A stretch of DNA of 64,000 nt from Hetaerina americana (Eukaryota; Arthropoda; Insecta; Odonata; Calopterygidae), in assembly GCA_022747635.1 (NCBI GenBank), contig JAKTNV010000670.1, positions 1 through 64,000 on the forward strand. Reading direction: 5' to 3'. A model generated the notes under the pieces. That model searched no databases, was not told where the DNA came from, and was given only the letters and a program-made list of their open reading frames with translations. This document shows, in pieces, positions 11,947 to 21,124 of the stretch. The translations under genes were made by a program, and so were the position numbers. Numbering within the stretch: position 1 is the stretch's first letter; every line of letters starts with the position of its first letter.

Positions 11947-14900
11947 TAAAAGCACTATTCCCCCTCTCAACAGGTGACTTCAACAAAAAAGACCATGGAT
12001 GTCAAGGATAAAGAAAGGTAGGAGAAGACTTCTTGGTTGAAAAAAGAAATGTTAAGTTAGCTTAGGGAACGTTTTTTTTAGCAAGGGTACTTGTCGTGCA
12101 AAACGTTGCGTAGTTAAGGCCAATGAGGAAAACCGCCGTTGGTTTTAACGATTTTTAAAGAGTGATTTATGTTTATGTGTACTTAAACCCTCTCTCAACA
12201 GCTGACTGCAACAAAAGTAGATCATTGATGTCGAGGATAAAGAAAGATAAGAAATGACTTCTTGGTTGAAAAAAGATGTGTGAAGATAGCTTAGGGCGCC
12301 TTTTTTTGCAAACCACCTAGTGTGAATATTTAGGCGAAGTTAGCGCCAATATGGTAACCCGCCCGTGGGTTTTTACGCGGTTTTTTTGGAGGGCTTTTTT
12401 TATATCTGTAATAATACCTCCTCTCCGCAGGTGACTTCATGAAGAGAAGTTCATTGAAGTCAAGAATGGATATAGAAAAGAGATACTTTTTCTTTGAAGA
12501 AAGGAGTGCGAATTAAGCTTAGTGCGCGTGTTAAAGTTAGGCACTTAGGCGGTGGCAAAACGTTGCGCAGTAAGGGCTCATAAGGCTACAAGCCGCGGGT
12601 TGTAACGCGGTTATGGTAAAGAGTGTTTTATATATATGTGATTAAATCCCCACTCTCCACAGGTGATTTCCGGAACAGAAGATCATTGATGACAAGAGTG
12701 AAGAAAGAAAAGGAAGATTTTTTGATTGAAAAAAGAATTGTGAATATATATTAAGGCGCGTGTTTTAAATTGGAATTAAGCGGTGCAAAACATTACGTAG
12801 TAAGGGCCTATAAGGAAACCCACCGTGGGTATCTGCTTGGTTTTGGTGGGAAGTTTTATATTCATATTTGCATTAATCTTTCCTCTCTAAAGCGGACTTA
12901 AACAAAAGATTATCATTATTGTAAAGGATAAAGAAAAATAACAAAAGACTTCTTGGTGGAAAAAAGAATGTGAAGATAGCTTAGTGCGCGTTATTAAATA
13001 GGCACCTTGTGGTGCATATCGTTTAATAGTTAATGCAAATAATGCAAACCGCGAAAGAATTTTACGAAGTTTTTTGTGGCAGTGTTATATGTTTATGTGT
13101 ACTTATTCCATCTCTCAACAGGTGACTACAACAAAAGAAGATCATGGATGACAAGAAATAAGAAAGATAAGAGAAGACTTTTTGGCGAAAAAAAAAGTTT
13201 GAAGATAATTTAGGGCGTGTTTTTTTAGCTAGGCACATAGTGGTTCAAAACGTTGCATATAGAGGGATCAAAAGGAGACCAGTAGTTGGTTTTACGCGGC
13301 TTTGGTGAGGAGTTTATATGTATATGTTTACTTATCCCACCTCTCCAGAGTTGACTTCAAGAAAAGAAGATAATATATGTCAAGAAAGAAGAAAGAAAAG
13401 AGATGACTTCTTGGTTGAAGAAAGTAGTGTAAACATAGCTTACGGCGCGTGTTTTAGTTAGGCGCCTAATGTTAAAGAACGTTTCGTAGGTTAGGCAAAT
13501 AAGGAAACGCGCCGTGGGTTTTTACGTAGTTTTTGTGTGGAATATTATATGTATATCAGTATTAATCCAACCTCCCAAAAGGTGACTTACAGGAAAGTAG
13601 GTCATGAATGTCAATAATGAAGAAGGAAAGGAAAAGACTTCATGGTTGAAGAAAGGAATGTGAAGAAAGCTAAGGAAGCGTGTTTTAGTTAGGCACCCTA
13701 CGGTGCAAAACGTTACGTAGTAAGGGCCCATTAGGAATCTTCCGGGGGTTTTACGTTGTTGTGGTGGAGAGGGTTGTATGTATATGTGTGCTATTCCCCC
13801 TTCTCCATTGGTGACTTCAATAAAAGAAGATCATGGATATCAAGAATGGAGAAAGAAAAGAGAAGGCTTCTTTGTTAAAGAAAGAAGTAAGATGATAGCT
13901 AAGGTTAAGAGGTTAGGCTAGTCTCTAAGCGGTGCTATACGTTGGGTAGTTAGGGTTCATAAGGCTACTCGCCGTGGGTATATACGCAGTTTTGGGATAG
14001 AGTATTTAATGTATTTTTGTAGTAACCCCTTTTCTTCACAGGTGACTTCAAATAAAGAAGATCATGGATTTAAAGAATAAAGAAAGAAAGGAAAATACTT
14101 TTTGATTAAAGAAAGAAGTGTGAAGATAGCTTTCGGAGCGTGTTTTCGTTAGGCACTCAGTGGTGAAAAAGAAACGTAGTTGGGGCAAATATGGCAACCC
14201 GCCGTGGGATTTACGCGGTGTTTGTTGGGATCATTATATGTATATCTGTACTAATTCCCCGTCTCATCAGGCGACTTAAAGGAATTAGATTATGTATAAC
14301 AAAATTGAAGATAGAAAAGAGAAGACCTAAAGGTTGTAGTAAGAACTGTGAAGATACCTTAGGGCGCGTGTTTTAGTTAGCCACTAAGCAGTGTAAAACG
14401 TTGCGTAGTTAAGGCCCATGAGGCAACCCGCCGTGGGTATATACGCGGTTTTGGTAGGGAATGTTATATGTATATGTGTACTAATCCAACCTATCCACAG
14501 CTGACTTCAACAAAAGAAGATCATGGATATCAAGAATGAAGAAAGAAAAAGATTTCTTGGTTGAAGAAAAGAAGTGTGGATAGCTTAGGGCGCGTGTTTC
14601 AGTAAGGCACTTAGTGGTGCAAAACAATGCGTAGTAGGAGCCCTTAAGGAAAACCGCAGTAGGTATCTCTGTGGTTATGGTGGGGAGTGTTGTGTTATGT
14701 TCACTAATCCTTCCTCTCTACTGCTGACTTTAACAGAAGATTATAAAGGCTGTCAAGGATGAAGAAAGATAAATGCATACTTCATGTTTGAAATAAAAGT
14801 GAGAAGATAGCTTAGGGATAGTTTTTAGTTAGGCACCTAGTGGTGCAATACGTTGCGTAGTTGAGGCCAATATGCTAACTCGCCGTGTGTTTTTACGTGG

Positions 14901-15155
14901 TTTTTGTGGGGATTGTTATATGTATATCTGTACTAATTCCCCCTCCTGGGCAGGTGACCTCAAGAAAAGAAGATCTTGGATGTCCGGAAAAAGGAAAAAA
15001 ATATGACTTCTTGGTTGTAGAAAGAAGTGTAAAGATAGCTTAAAATACGTGTTTTTGTTAGCAACGTAGCGGTGCAAAACGGTACATGGTGGCGGCCAGT
15101 AAGGCCATCCGACGTGGGTTCCTCTGTGGTTTTCGTGAATAGAGTCATATGTATA

Positions 15156-16487
15156 CTACCTTGATCAAAAATTTCCCGGAATTTATTCAGAAAATTAAAA
15201 ATACAAGTTTATTCATCTAAATCTATATTGTCCCCTTCAAAGTAATCCCCATCGACTGCAACATACTTATGCCAGTGCTTGATCCAATCCTCGAAATATT
15301 TTTTATATTCGGTTTTCGGTATGTCCATCAGTGTTTCCTGCGATTTTTCCATTACTACCTCTCGGCTGCTAAAACGCGTTCCCCGTAATGGTTTTTTAAC
15401 TCGATTGAACAGAAAGGAGGCACAGGGAGCCAAATCAGGTGAATTCGGTGGCTGTTGGATGGTATTTGTTTCATTTTTCGTCAAAAAATTACGAATAATG
15501 ATAGCACCTGTCGACGGTGCGTTATCATGGTGCAAAATCCACGAGTTTTCTGCCCACATTTCTGGTCTATTTCGGCGAATTGCTTCACGCAAACGTCTCA
15601 TAACGCCCAAATAATACTCTTTGTTTACTGTCTGGCCTTCTGGCAAAAATTCACGATGCACTACACCGTTGTAATTCATGAAAACCGTCAGCATTGCCTT
15701 CTTTTTTGACTGAAAACGACGTGGTTTTTTTGGTCTCGGCTCATTTGGTGAACGCCATTCACTTGCCTGATGTCTTGATTGCGTGTCGTACTCATAAACC
15801 AACGTCTCGTCTCCAGTAATGATCCTTTTGATGAATGTGGGATCGGATTCAGCCTCGCAAATCATGTCTTTTGCGACGTCAACACGGTCTCTTTTTTGCA
15901 TGAAATTGAGGTCTTTTGACACCAACTTTGCTGCTACACGACGGAAACCCAAATCATTAACCACAATGTCTTGGGCGGATCCATAGGCAATGTTCAAGTC
16001 CTCCGCTTTTTCTCTGATGGTTAATTTGCGGTTATTGACCAACATTTCTTTTACTTTATCAATTTTTTCACCGACTTTCGATGTCGATGGTCTGCCACTG
16101 CGTTCATCATCTTCGATTGACTCACGACCACTTCTGAACCACTCGTGCCACTGGTAAACGACCGTTTTTTTTAGAGAATCGTTGCCGAAACACTTTTCCA
16201 ACATTTGCAACGTCCGTGCCCCACTAAATCTGTTTTTTACGCAAAATTTAATACAAGTCCGTTGTTGCAAACTTAAATCCATTTCTGCAATTGTAAAAAA
16301 TCGCCAACACACACAGAGATAGATGTACTCTTGGCTACGTAACTTTTGCTAATGTCAAGTCATGACACTAAGATTGAATGGGAATATGATAAACAGATGT
16401 ACCGATTTAACAAAAAAAACAGAACTCAAATCGGAACGATGGGAGCGCCACACGGTGGTTTTTCCGGGAACTTTTTGTTCAAGGTAG
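15156..16487 (-). mobile_element. mariner copy M4 in satellite monomer F
   Basis: A 1332-bp copy with inverted ends and TA borders as in M1-M3, in HOR unit 4. It is the only one of the eight copies whose transposase frame is uninterrupted. Confidence 0.93.
15209..16282 (-). CDS. mariner transposase M4: intact 357-codon frame, third catalytic Asp lost
   Basis: The longest intact frame in the window. I start at the ATG of MDLSLQQRTC; the frame is open about ten codons further upstream but without an ATG. At 357 residues it is close to the usual ~345-350 for mariner. Order of parts: N-terminal DNA-binding region with GARTLQMLEKCFG, a second helix-turn-helix around IREKAEDLNIAYGSAQD, an RRVAAKLV linker, then the catalytic RNase-H-like core. 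The first Asp is in ITGDETLVYEYD (Leu where the family has Trp); the second Asp is in HHDNAPST; the third, expected in SPDLAPCD, is Ala, with Phe to Ser next to it. Cutting and joining activity is therefore not expected, although DNA binding to the inverted ends could persist. Whether it is expressed cannot be judged from sequence. Confidence 0.8.
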   Translation of the reverse strand: MDLSLQQRTCIKFCVKNRFSGARTLQMLEKCFGNDSLKKTVVYQWHEWFRSGRESIEDDERSGRPSTSKVGEKIDKVKEMLVNNRKLTIREKAEDLNIAYGSAQDIVVNDLGFRRVAAKLVSKDLNFMQKRDRVDVAKDMICEAESDPTFIKRIITGDETLVYEYDTQSRHQASEWRSPNEPRPKKPRRFQSKKKAMLTVFMNYNGVVHREFLPEGQTVNKEYYLGVMRRLREAIRRNRPEMWAENSWILHHDNAPSTGAIIIRNFLTKNETNTIQQPPNSPDLAPCASFLFNRVKKPLRGTRFSSREVVMEKSQETLMDIPKTEYKKYFEDWIKHWHKYVAVDGDYFEGDNIDLDE

Positions 16488-18232
16488 TAAAAGCACTATT
16501 CCCCCTCTCAACAGGTGACTTCAACAAAAAAGACCATGGATGTCAAGGATAAAGAAAGGTAGGAGAAGACTTCTTGGTTGAAAAAAGAAATGTTAAGTTA
16601 GCTTAGGGAACGTTTTTTTTAGCAAGGTACCTTGTCGTGCAAAACGTTGCGTAGTTAAGGCCAATGAGGAAAACCGCCGTTGGTTTTAACGATTTTTAAG
16701 AAGTGATTTATGTTTATGTGTACTTAAACCCTCTCTCAACAGCTGACTGCAACAAAAGTAGATCATTGATGTCGAGGATAAAGAAAGATAAGAAATGACT
16801 TCTTGGTTGAAAAAAGATGTGTGAAGATAGCTTAGGGCGCCTTTTTTTGCAAACCACCTAGTGGTGAATATTTAGGCGAAGTTAGCGCCAATATGGTAAC
16901 CCGCCGTGGGTTTTTACGCGGTTTTTTGGTGAAGGTTTTTTGTATATCTGTACTAATACCTCCTCTCCGCAGGTGACTTCTTGTAGAGAAGATCATTGAA
17001 GTCAACAATGGAGAAAGAAATAAGATACTTTTTCTTTGAAGAAAGGAGTGTGAATTAAGCTTAGTGCGCGTGTTTAAGTTAGGCACTTAGCGGTGCAAAA
17101 CTTTGCGCAGTAAGGGCTCATAAGGCTACAAGTCGCGGGTTGTAACGCGGTTATGGTAAAGAGTGTTATTTATATATATGATTAAATCCCCACTCTCCAT
17201 GGTGACTTCCGGAACAGAAGATCATTGATGACAAGAGTGACGAAAGAAAAAGAAGATTTCTTGATTGAAAAAAGAATTGTGAATGTATATTAAGGCGCGT
17301 GTTTAAAATTGGAATTTGGCGGTGCAAAACATTACGTAGTAGGGGTCAATAAGGAAACCCACCGTGGGTATCTGCGTGGTTTTGGTGGGAGGTATTATAT
17401 TCATATTTGCATTATTCTTCCTTCTCTAAAGCTGACTTAAACATATGATTATAATGGATGTTAAGGATGAAAAAAAATAACAGAAGACTTCTTAGTGGAA
17501 AAAATTAGTGTGAAGAAAGCTTAAGGCGCGTTATTAAATAGGCACCTAGTGGTGCAAAGCGTTGAATAGTTAATGCAAATAAGGCAAACCGCGAATAACA
17601 TTTACGAGGTTTTTTTGGGGAATGTTATGTGTTTACTTGTACTTATCCCATCTCTCAACAAGTGACTGCAACAAAAGAACATCATGGATGTCAAGGATTA
17701 AGAAAGATAAGAGAAGACTATTTGGTAGAAAAGAGAAGTTTGAAGATAGTTTAGGGCGCGTTGTTTTAGCTAGGAACATAGTGGTGCAAAACTTTGTATA
17801 TTGAGGGACCAAAAGGAGAGCAGTAGTCGGTTTTACGCGGATTTGGTGAGGAGTTTATATGTATATGTTTACTTATCCCACCTCTCCTGAGTTGACTTCA
17901 AGAAAGAAAGATAATATATTTCTAGAAAGAAGATAGAAAAGAGAAGACTTCTTGGTTGAAGAAAGTAGTGTAAACATAGCTTACGGCGCGTGTTTTAGTT
18001 AGGCGCCTAATGTTAAAGAACCTTTCGTAGGTTAGGCAAATAAGGAAACGCGCCGTGAGTTTTTACGTAGTTTTTGTGTGGAATATTATATGTATATCAT
18101 TACTATTCAAACCTCCCCAAAGGTGACTTACAGGAAAGTAGGTCATGAATGTCAATAATGAAGAAGGAAAGGAAAAGACTTCATGGTTGAAGAAAGGAAT
18201 GTGAAGAAAGCTAAGGAAGCGTGTTTTAGTTA
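16488..18232 (+). repeat. monomers F(end) to N(part) of HOR unit 4, then the PLE1 target site
   Basis: Satellite only. Monomer starts lie at about 16514 (G), 16743 (H), 16972 (I), 17201 (J), 17430 (K), 17659 (L), 17892 (M) and 18121 (N). N is cut at 18232 by the Penelope-like insertion; its last bases CGTGTTTTAGTTA (18220-18232) are repeated on the far side. Short open frames here (for example the 60-residue frame at 17622-17804) recur with monomer type and show no coding signature. Confidence 0.88.
18220..18232 (+). repeat. 13-bp target-site duplication, left side of PLE1
   Basis: CGTGTTTTAGTTA, part of satellite monomer N, is repeated at 21207-21219 on the far side of PLE1. The interrupted monomer continues normally after the second copy. 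The same pair flanks PLE2 (31446-31458 and 33387-33399). Confidence 0.85.
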
Positions 18233-18288
18233 TCGGAAAAGAAAGAAATACTTGGTTGTTCCACATATATTTTTTTATTAATACGACC

Positions 18289-18331
18289 TAGGTTTCGACT
18301 TACAAAGTCATTATCAGGTAAAGAACAGAAG
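18289..18331 (-). ncRNA. hammerhead-ribozyme-like motif in the PLE1 left tail (mutated core)
   Basis: On the minus strand this tail has the parts described for the plus-strand arms (see 21070-21124): a core heptamer, a GACTT/AAGTC stem, GAAACC, then GGTC. Here the heptamer is CTGATAA instead of CTGATGA (18311-18317), changing the invariant second G of the hammerhead core. If the fold is real, this copy should be inactive. Confidence 0.6.
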
Positions 18332-18490
18332 ACACAAGGCTTTATATAGTGGATAGAGAACTGGAGAGGGGAGGTGTTTGAGAAGAGGGAGGAGGGGAAA
18401 GAGAAAGGGAAATGGTGTGTAAGTTATGGGGGAGGGGGAGAAGACGGTTGTGTATGGCGTCGGGGTGGGAGATTACGGTTGGGTACTGCT

Positions 18491-19287
18491 TCAGGGGGGG
18501 AGAGGGGCTGAGGAACAGAGGGAGGTCCAGGAGGGGGAACGGGAGGAATAAGTTAGGTCATTAACTAGAATACCCTTAAGGTGACTATTCTTCGAAATTT
18601 CCAACCGTTCCAAGGCATCTAATCTTAAGCCTTTTTTCTCTACATGCAGAATTTTGGGGACAAAGTCACTGGAGTGGTTGTTTTCTATAAGGTGCTGGGC
18701 AAAATTGGATGACATATTTCCGTTTTTAAAACAAGCGTAATGTTCCTTGACACGATCACTGAATTTCCTCCCGGTTTGTCCAATGCAGAAGGCAGAGCAC
18801 TCACAACACAATTGATAAACTCCACTCCTTTCCAATGCGGGAATTTTGTCCTTGCAGTTTGATAAAAGGTTCCCTAAGTTGGCTCTATTATAGAAGGCAG
18901 GTTTAATATTGTTTCCTGCAAGGGATCTGGTGACTTTACGGGAAATATTCCCCATAAAGAGAATTCTTCTCCACTTCGAAACGTCTTCCTTGGGGATGGA
19001 TCCGAATATTGATTTGACGGCTATTTTCTCTAGTTTTTTCCGATACAATTTATCGACTAATTGGGAGCGGAAACCGTTGTTTTCAGCTATTGTTTTAATG
19101 ATTTTAAGTTCGTTTTGGGTATTTTGTGGCGATAGAGGGATGCTAGTCAGACGGTGGACCATAGAGTTGAAGGCCGCTAATTTTTGTGGGAAATGATGTC
19201 TTGACGTAGAATGAATGATATGATCCGTAAAAGTGTCCTTCCGGAAAATGGAGAAGTCCAGCTGCCGATTATTTTTAGTGATAGACT
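18491..19287 (-). pseudogene. PLE1 left arm: RT end plus GIY-YIG endonuclease domain, Tyr to Cys
   Basis: The minus-strand frame is open from the palindrome centre. It begins in the C-terminal RT/thumb region (LDFSIFRKDTFTDHIIHS, then FPQKLAAFNSMVHRL), continues through LVDKLYRKKLEKI, and reaches the GIY-YIG domain: GVYQLCCECSAFCIGQTGRK, with the Arg in FSDRVKEHY and a candidate Glu in LDALERLEIS. The second signature Tyr (YIG) is Cys here, so nuclease activity should be lost. The Pro/Ser-rich C-terminal tail seen in PLE2 is cut off by a one-base loss in a G run near 18530. The RT catalytic core (the YxDD region) is absent because the copy is 5'-truncated. Family membership is confident; function is that of a dead remnant. 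Confidence 0.85.
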
Positions 19288-19370
19288 ATTAGTCGATAAC
19301 TTGTATCGGAAAAAACTAGAGAAAATAGCCGTCAAATCAATATTCGGATCCATCCCCAAGGAAGATCTTT
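19288..19370 (+). mobile_element. short plus-strand PLE fragment at the first palindrome centre
   Basis: This segment repeats the beginning of the right arm (codons for LVDNLYRKKLEKIAVKS and FGSIPKED). It ends abruptly at 19370, where the sequence changes from GAAGA to unrelated DNA. It is the counterpart of 20317-20399, so it belongs to the duplicated centre rather than to a separate insertion. Confidence 0.75.
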
Positions 19371-20105
19371 TTCCAAAGGCAATAACACTGGACTTATGCA
19401 TGTAGATGTATTAACCAACCACCGGAAAATTAATGGTTATGGAATGAAATTAATTTAGAAAGATGCTTACCATTGCGGATTTGGTAGTTATTTTGAGCCC
19501 TTATCTTTTTCGGGGAAAATTGTATTTCAAATTTGTCGCCTTTACTTTTTGTTTTAATACTCTCATTGACCCGACTGTTACTATAGGTTTAAAATACGGC
19601 TGGATTATAATGGTTTTTTAACTTTATTTTGACACAGTTTCAATTTAGGTAAAAAATTAATATTTGGGTATGAGGTGTGAATCACAGCATGGATCTTTAT
19701 CATAACTCATTAAAAAGAATCTAGCTCTCCTCCTGTTGGCGATGTCGTTTACTGACTCTATTTAGATGAACAAGCCGGCTTCTTGAGGGTTCCATACACG
19801 GGCAACATATTCCAAATAAAGTCTAGTTAACAGATATAGCATTGTTTGTTTCCTGTCCTCGTCACATTTTTCTCGCAATTTTAACAAATCTCAATTCTCC
19901 ACTAACTTGCCTTCCTTTCCCGTTAGTTTCACCCAAGAAAGGGATTTCCTTGGTTTGACTTACATGCAAGTATTGAATAGAGTGTAAATTTGACTGTTCG
20001 GTGTCATTGAACCGTTCATAGTTCGTGGGAGGTCTTTCAATTCCTATTCCGTATGACATAATTAGAATTGGTGGAGTATGTTTATATTTGTTGATATCTT
20101 GGGAC
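19371..20105. other. 735-bp filler of mostly unknown origin inside PLE1
   Basis: This DNA is neither satellite nor Penelope-like and has no counterpart in PLE2. Part of it (about 19660-19885, minus strand) looks like a decayed LINE reverse-transcriptase C-terminus. The rest (19371-19660 and 19886-20105) is AT-rich with no open frame I can assign; a 65-residue open frame on the minus strand at 19862-20059 has no recognisable motif. Confidence 0.7.
19660..19885 (-). pseudogene. decayed CR1/Jockey-like LINE ORF2 C-terminal fragment
   Basis: Reading the minus strand gives CDEDRKQTML, then RLYLEYVARVWNPQ, then after a stop RRRARFFLMSYDKDPC. These line up with the C-terminal part of LINE2 ORF2 in this window (ERCYFALVRPHLEYAASIWD, then KSARFVKNCYDKN). 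Similarity is low and the frame is interrupted, so this is an old fragment of a related but distinct LINE, present only because it lies in the filler of PLE1. Confidence 0.6.
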
Positions 20106-20316
20106 TAATTGGGAGCAGAAACCGTTGTTTTCAGCTATTGTTTTAATGATTTTAAGTTCGTTTTGGGTATTTTGTGGCGATAGAGGGATGCTAGTCAGAC
20201 GGTGGACCATAGAGTTGAAGGCCGCTAATTTTTGTGGGAAATGATGTCTTGACGTAGAATGAATGATATGATCCGAACAAGTGTCCTTCCGGAAAATGGA
20301 GAAGTCCAGCTGCCGA
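20106..20316 (-). mobile_element. second copy of the minus-strand PLE segment next to the palindrome centre
   Basis: Nearly identical to 19077-19287 and encodes the same RT-end peptide on the minus strand. One difference near 20276 changes KDTFTDH to KDTCSDH. It starts abruptly at 20106 after the filler DNA, as expected for a duplicated block. Confidence 0.78.
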
Positions 20317-20906
20317 TTATTTTTAGTGATAGACTATTAGTCGATAACTTGTATCGGAAAAAACTAGAGAAAATAGCCGTCAAATCAATATTCGGATCCA
20401 TCCCCAAGGAAGACGTTTCGAAGTGGAGAAGAATTCTCTTTATGGGGAATATTTCCCGTAAAGTCACCAGATCCCTTGCAGGAAACAATATTAAACCTGC
20501 CTTCTATAATAGAGCCAACTTAGGGAACCTTTTATCAAACTGCAAGGACAAAATTCCCGCATTGGAAAGGAGTGGAGTTTATCAATTGTGTTGTGAGTGC
20601 TCTGCCTTCTACATTGGACAAACCGGGAGGAAATTTAGTGATCGTGTCAAGGAACATTACGCTTGTTTTAAAAACGGAAATATGTCATCCAATTTTGCCC
20701 AGCACCTTACAGAAAACAACCACTCCAGTGACTTTGTCCCCAAAATTCTGCATGTAGAGAAAAAAGGCTTAAGATTATATGCCTTGGAACGGTTGGAAAT
20801 TTCGAAGAATAGTCACCTTAAGGGTAATCTAGTTAATGACCTAACTTATTCCTCCCGTTCCCCCCTCCTGGACCTCCCTCTGTTCCTCAGCCCCTCTCCC
20901 CCCTGA
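20317..20906 (+). pseudogene. PLE1 right arm: GIY-YIG endonuclease domain with intact signature
   Basis: The frame runs from the palindrome centre (LVDNLYRKKLEKI) through VSKWRRILFMGNISRKVTRS to the GIY-YIG domain. GVY and YIG are both intact (GVYQLCCECSAFYIGQTGRK), with the Arg in FSDRVKEHY and a Glu in LYALERLEIS. The C-terminal Pro/Ser-rich tail is lost because a C run near 20899 has six C where PLE2 has seven, bringing TGA into frame at 20904. No RT core is present. The start methionine of the longest open frame lies in antisense DNA of the other arm and is not a real start. In Penelope-like elements this domain nicks DNA to prime reverse transcription; here it is only a fragment. Confidence 0.85.
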
Positions 20907-21069
20907 AGCAGTACCCAACCGTAATCTCCCACCCCGACGCCATACACAACCGTCTTCTCCCCCTCCCCCCAAACTTACACACCATTTCCCTTTCTCTTTC
21001 CCCTCCTCCCTCTTCTCAAACCCCTCCCCTCTCCAGTTCTCTATCCACTATATAAAGCCCTGTGTCTTC

Positions 21070-21124
21070 TGTTCTTTACCTGATGATGACTTTGTAAGTC
21101 GAAACCTAGGTCGTGTTAATAAAA
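21070..21124 (+). ncRNA. hammerhead-ribozyme-like motif in the PLE1 right tail
   Basis: In order: CTGATGA (21080-21086), one extra T, a stem GACTT (21088-21092) with loop TGT and AAGTC (21096-21100), GAA, a 3-bp helix ACC (21104-21106) / GGT (21109-21111) with loop TA, and C at 21112 as the predicted cleavage position. A third helix can start with C21079-G21113, A21078-T21114 and T21077-G21115. This matches the type I hammerhead core (CUGANGA ... GAAA ... GUC) except for one extra T before helix II. Hammerhead motifs with very short helix III are known from Penelope-like element ends. Activity is inference. Confidence 0.68.

Larger units (their letters stand above)
9086..13630 (+). repeat. 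HOR unit 3 (14 monomers plus mariner M3)
   Basis: A 4545-bp copy with the same order as units 1 and 2. Between about 10.1 and 12.6 kb it carries many isolated one-base gains or losses compared with its siblings (for example near 10136, 10650, 11415, 11455, 12087, 12360 and 12548-12555), often in short homopolymers. These could be real, but the clustering also fits imperfect consensus polishing of a long-read assembly. Confidence 0.9.
13631..18171 (+). repeat. HOR unit 4 (14 monomers plus mariner M4)
   Basis: A 4541-bp copy. The first half matches units 1-3, but monomers I-M (about 16972-18120) belong to a different haplotype: K reads GACTTAAACATATGATTA and L reads ACAAAAGAACATCATGG. The same haplotype is found in unit 6 and in the first I-L block of unit 5. 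The following N monomer (18121 on) is interrupted at 18232 by a Penelope-like insertion. Confidence 0.9.

Noticed and set aside
18909..19405. Frames on the opposite strand of the Penelope arms, some starting with MNDMIR or MFPARD
   Set aside because: Antisense or palindrome-crossing frames; the recognisable GIY-YIG domain is on the other strand, and these starts lie in the inverted partner.
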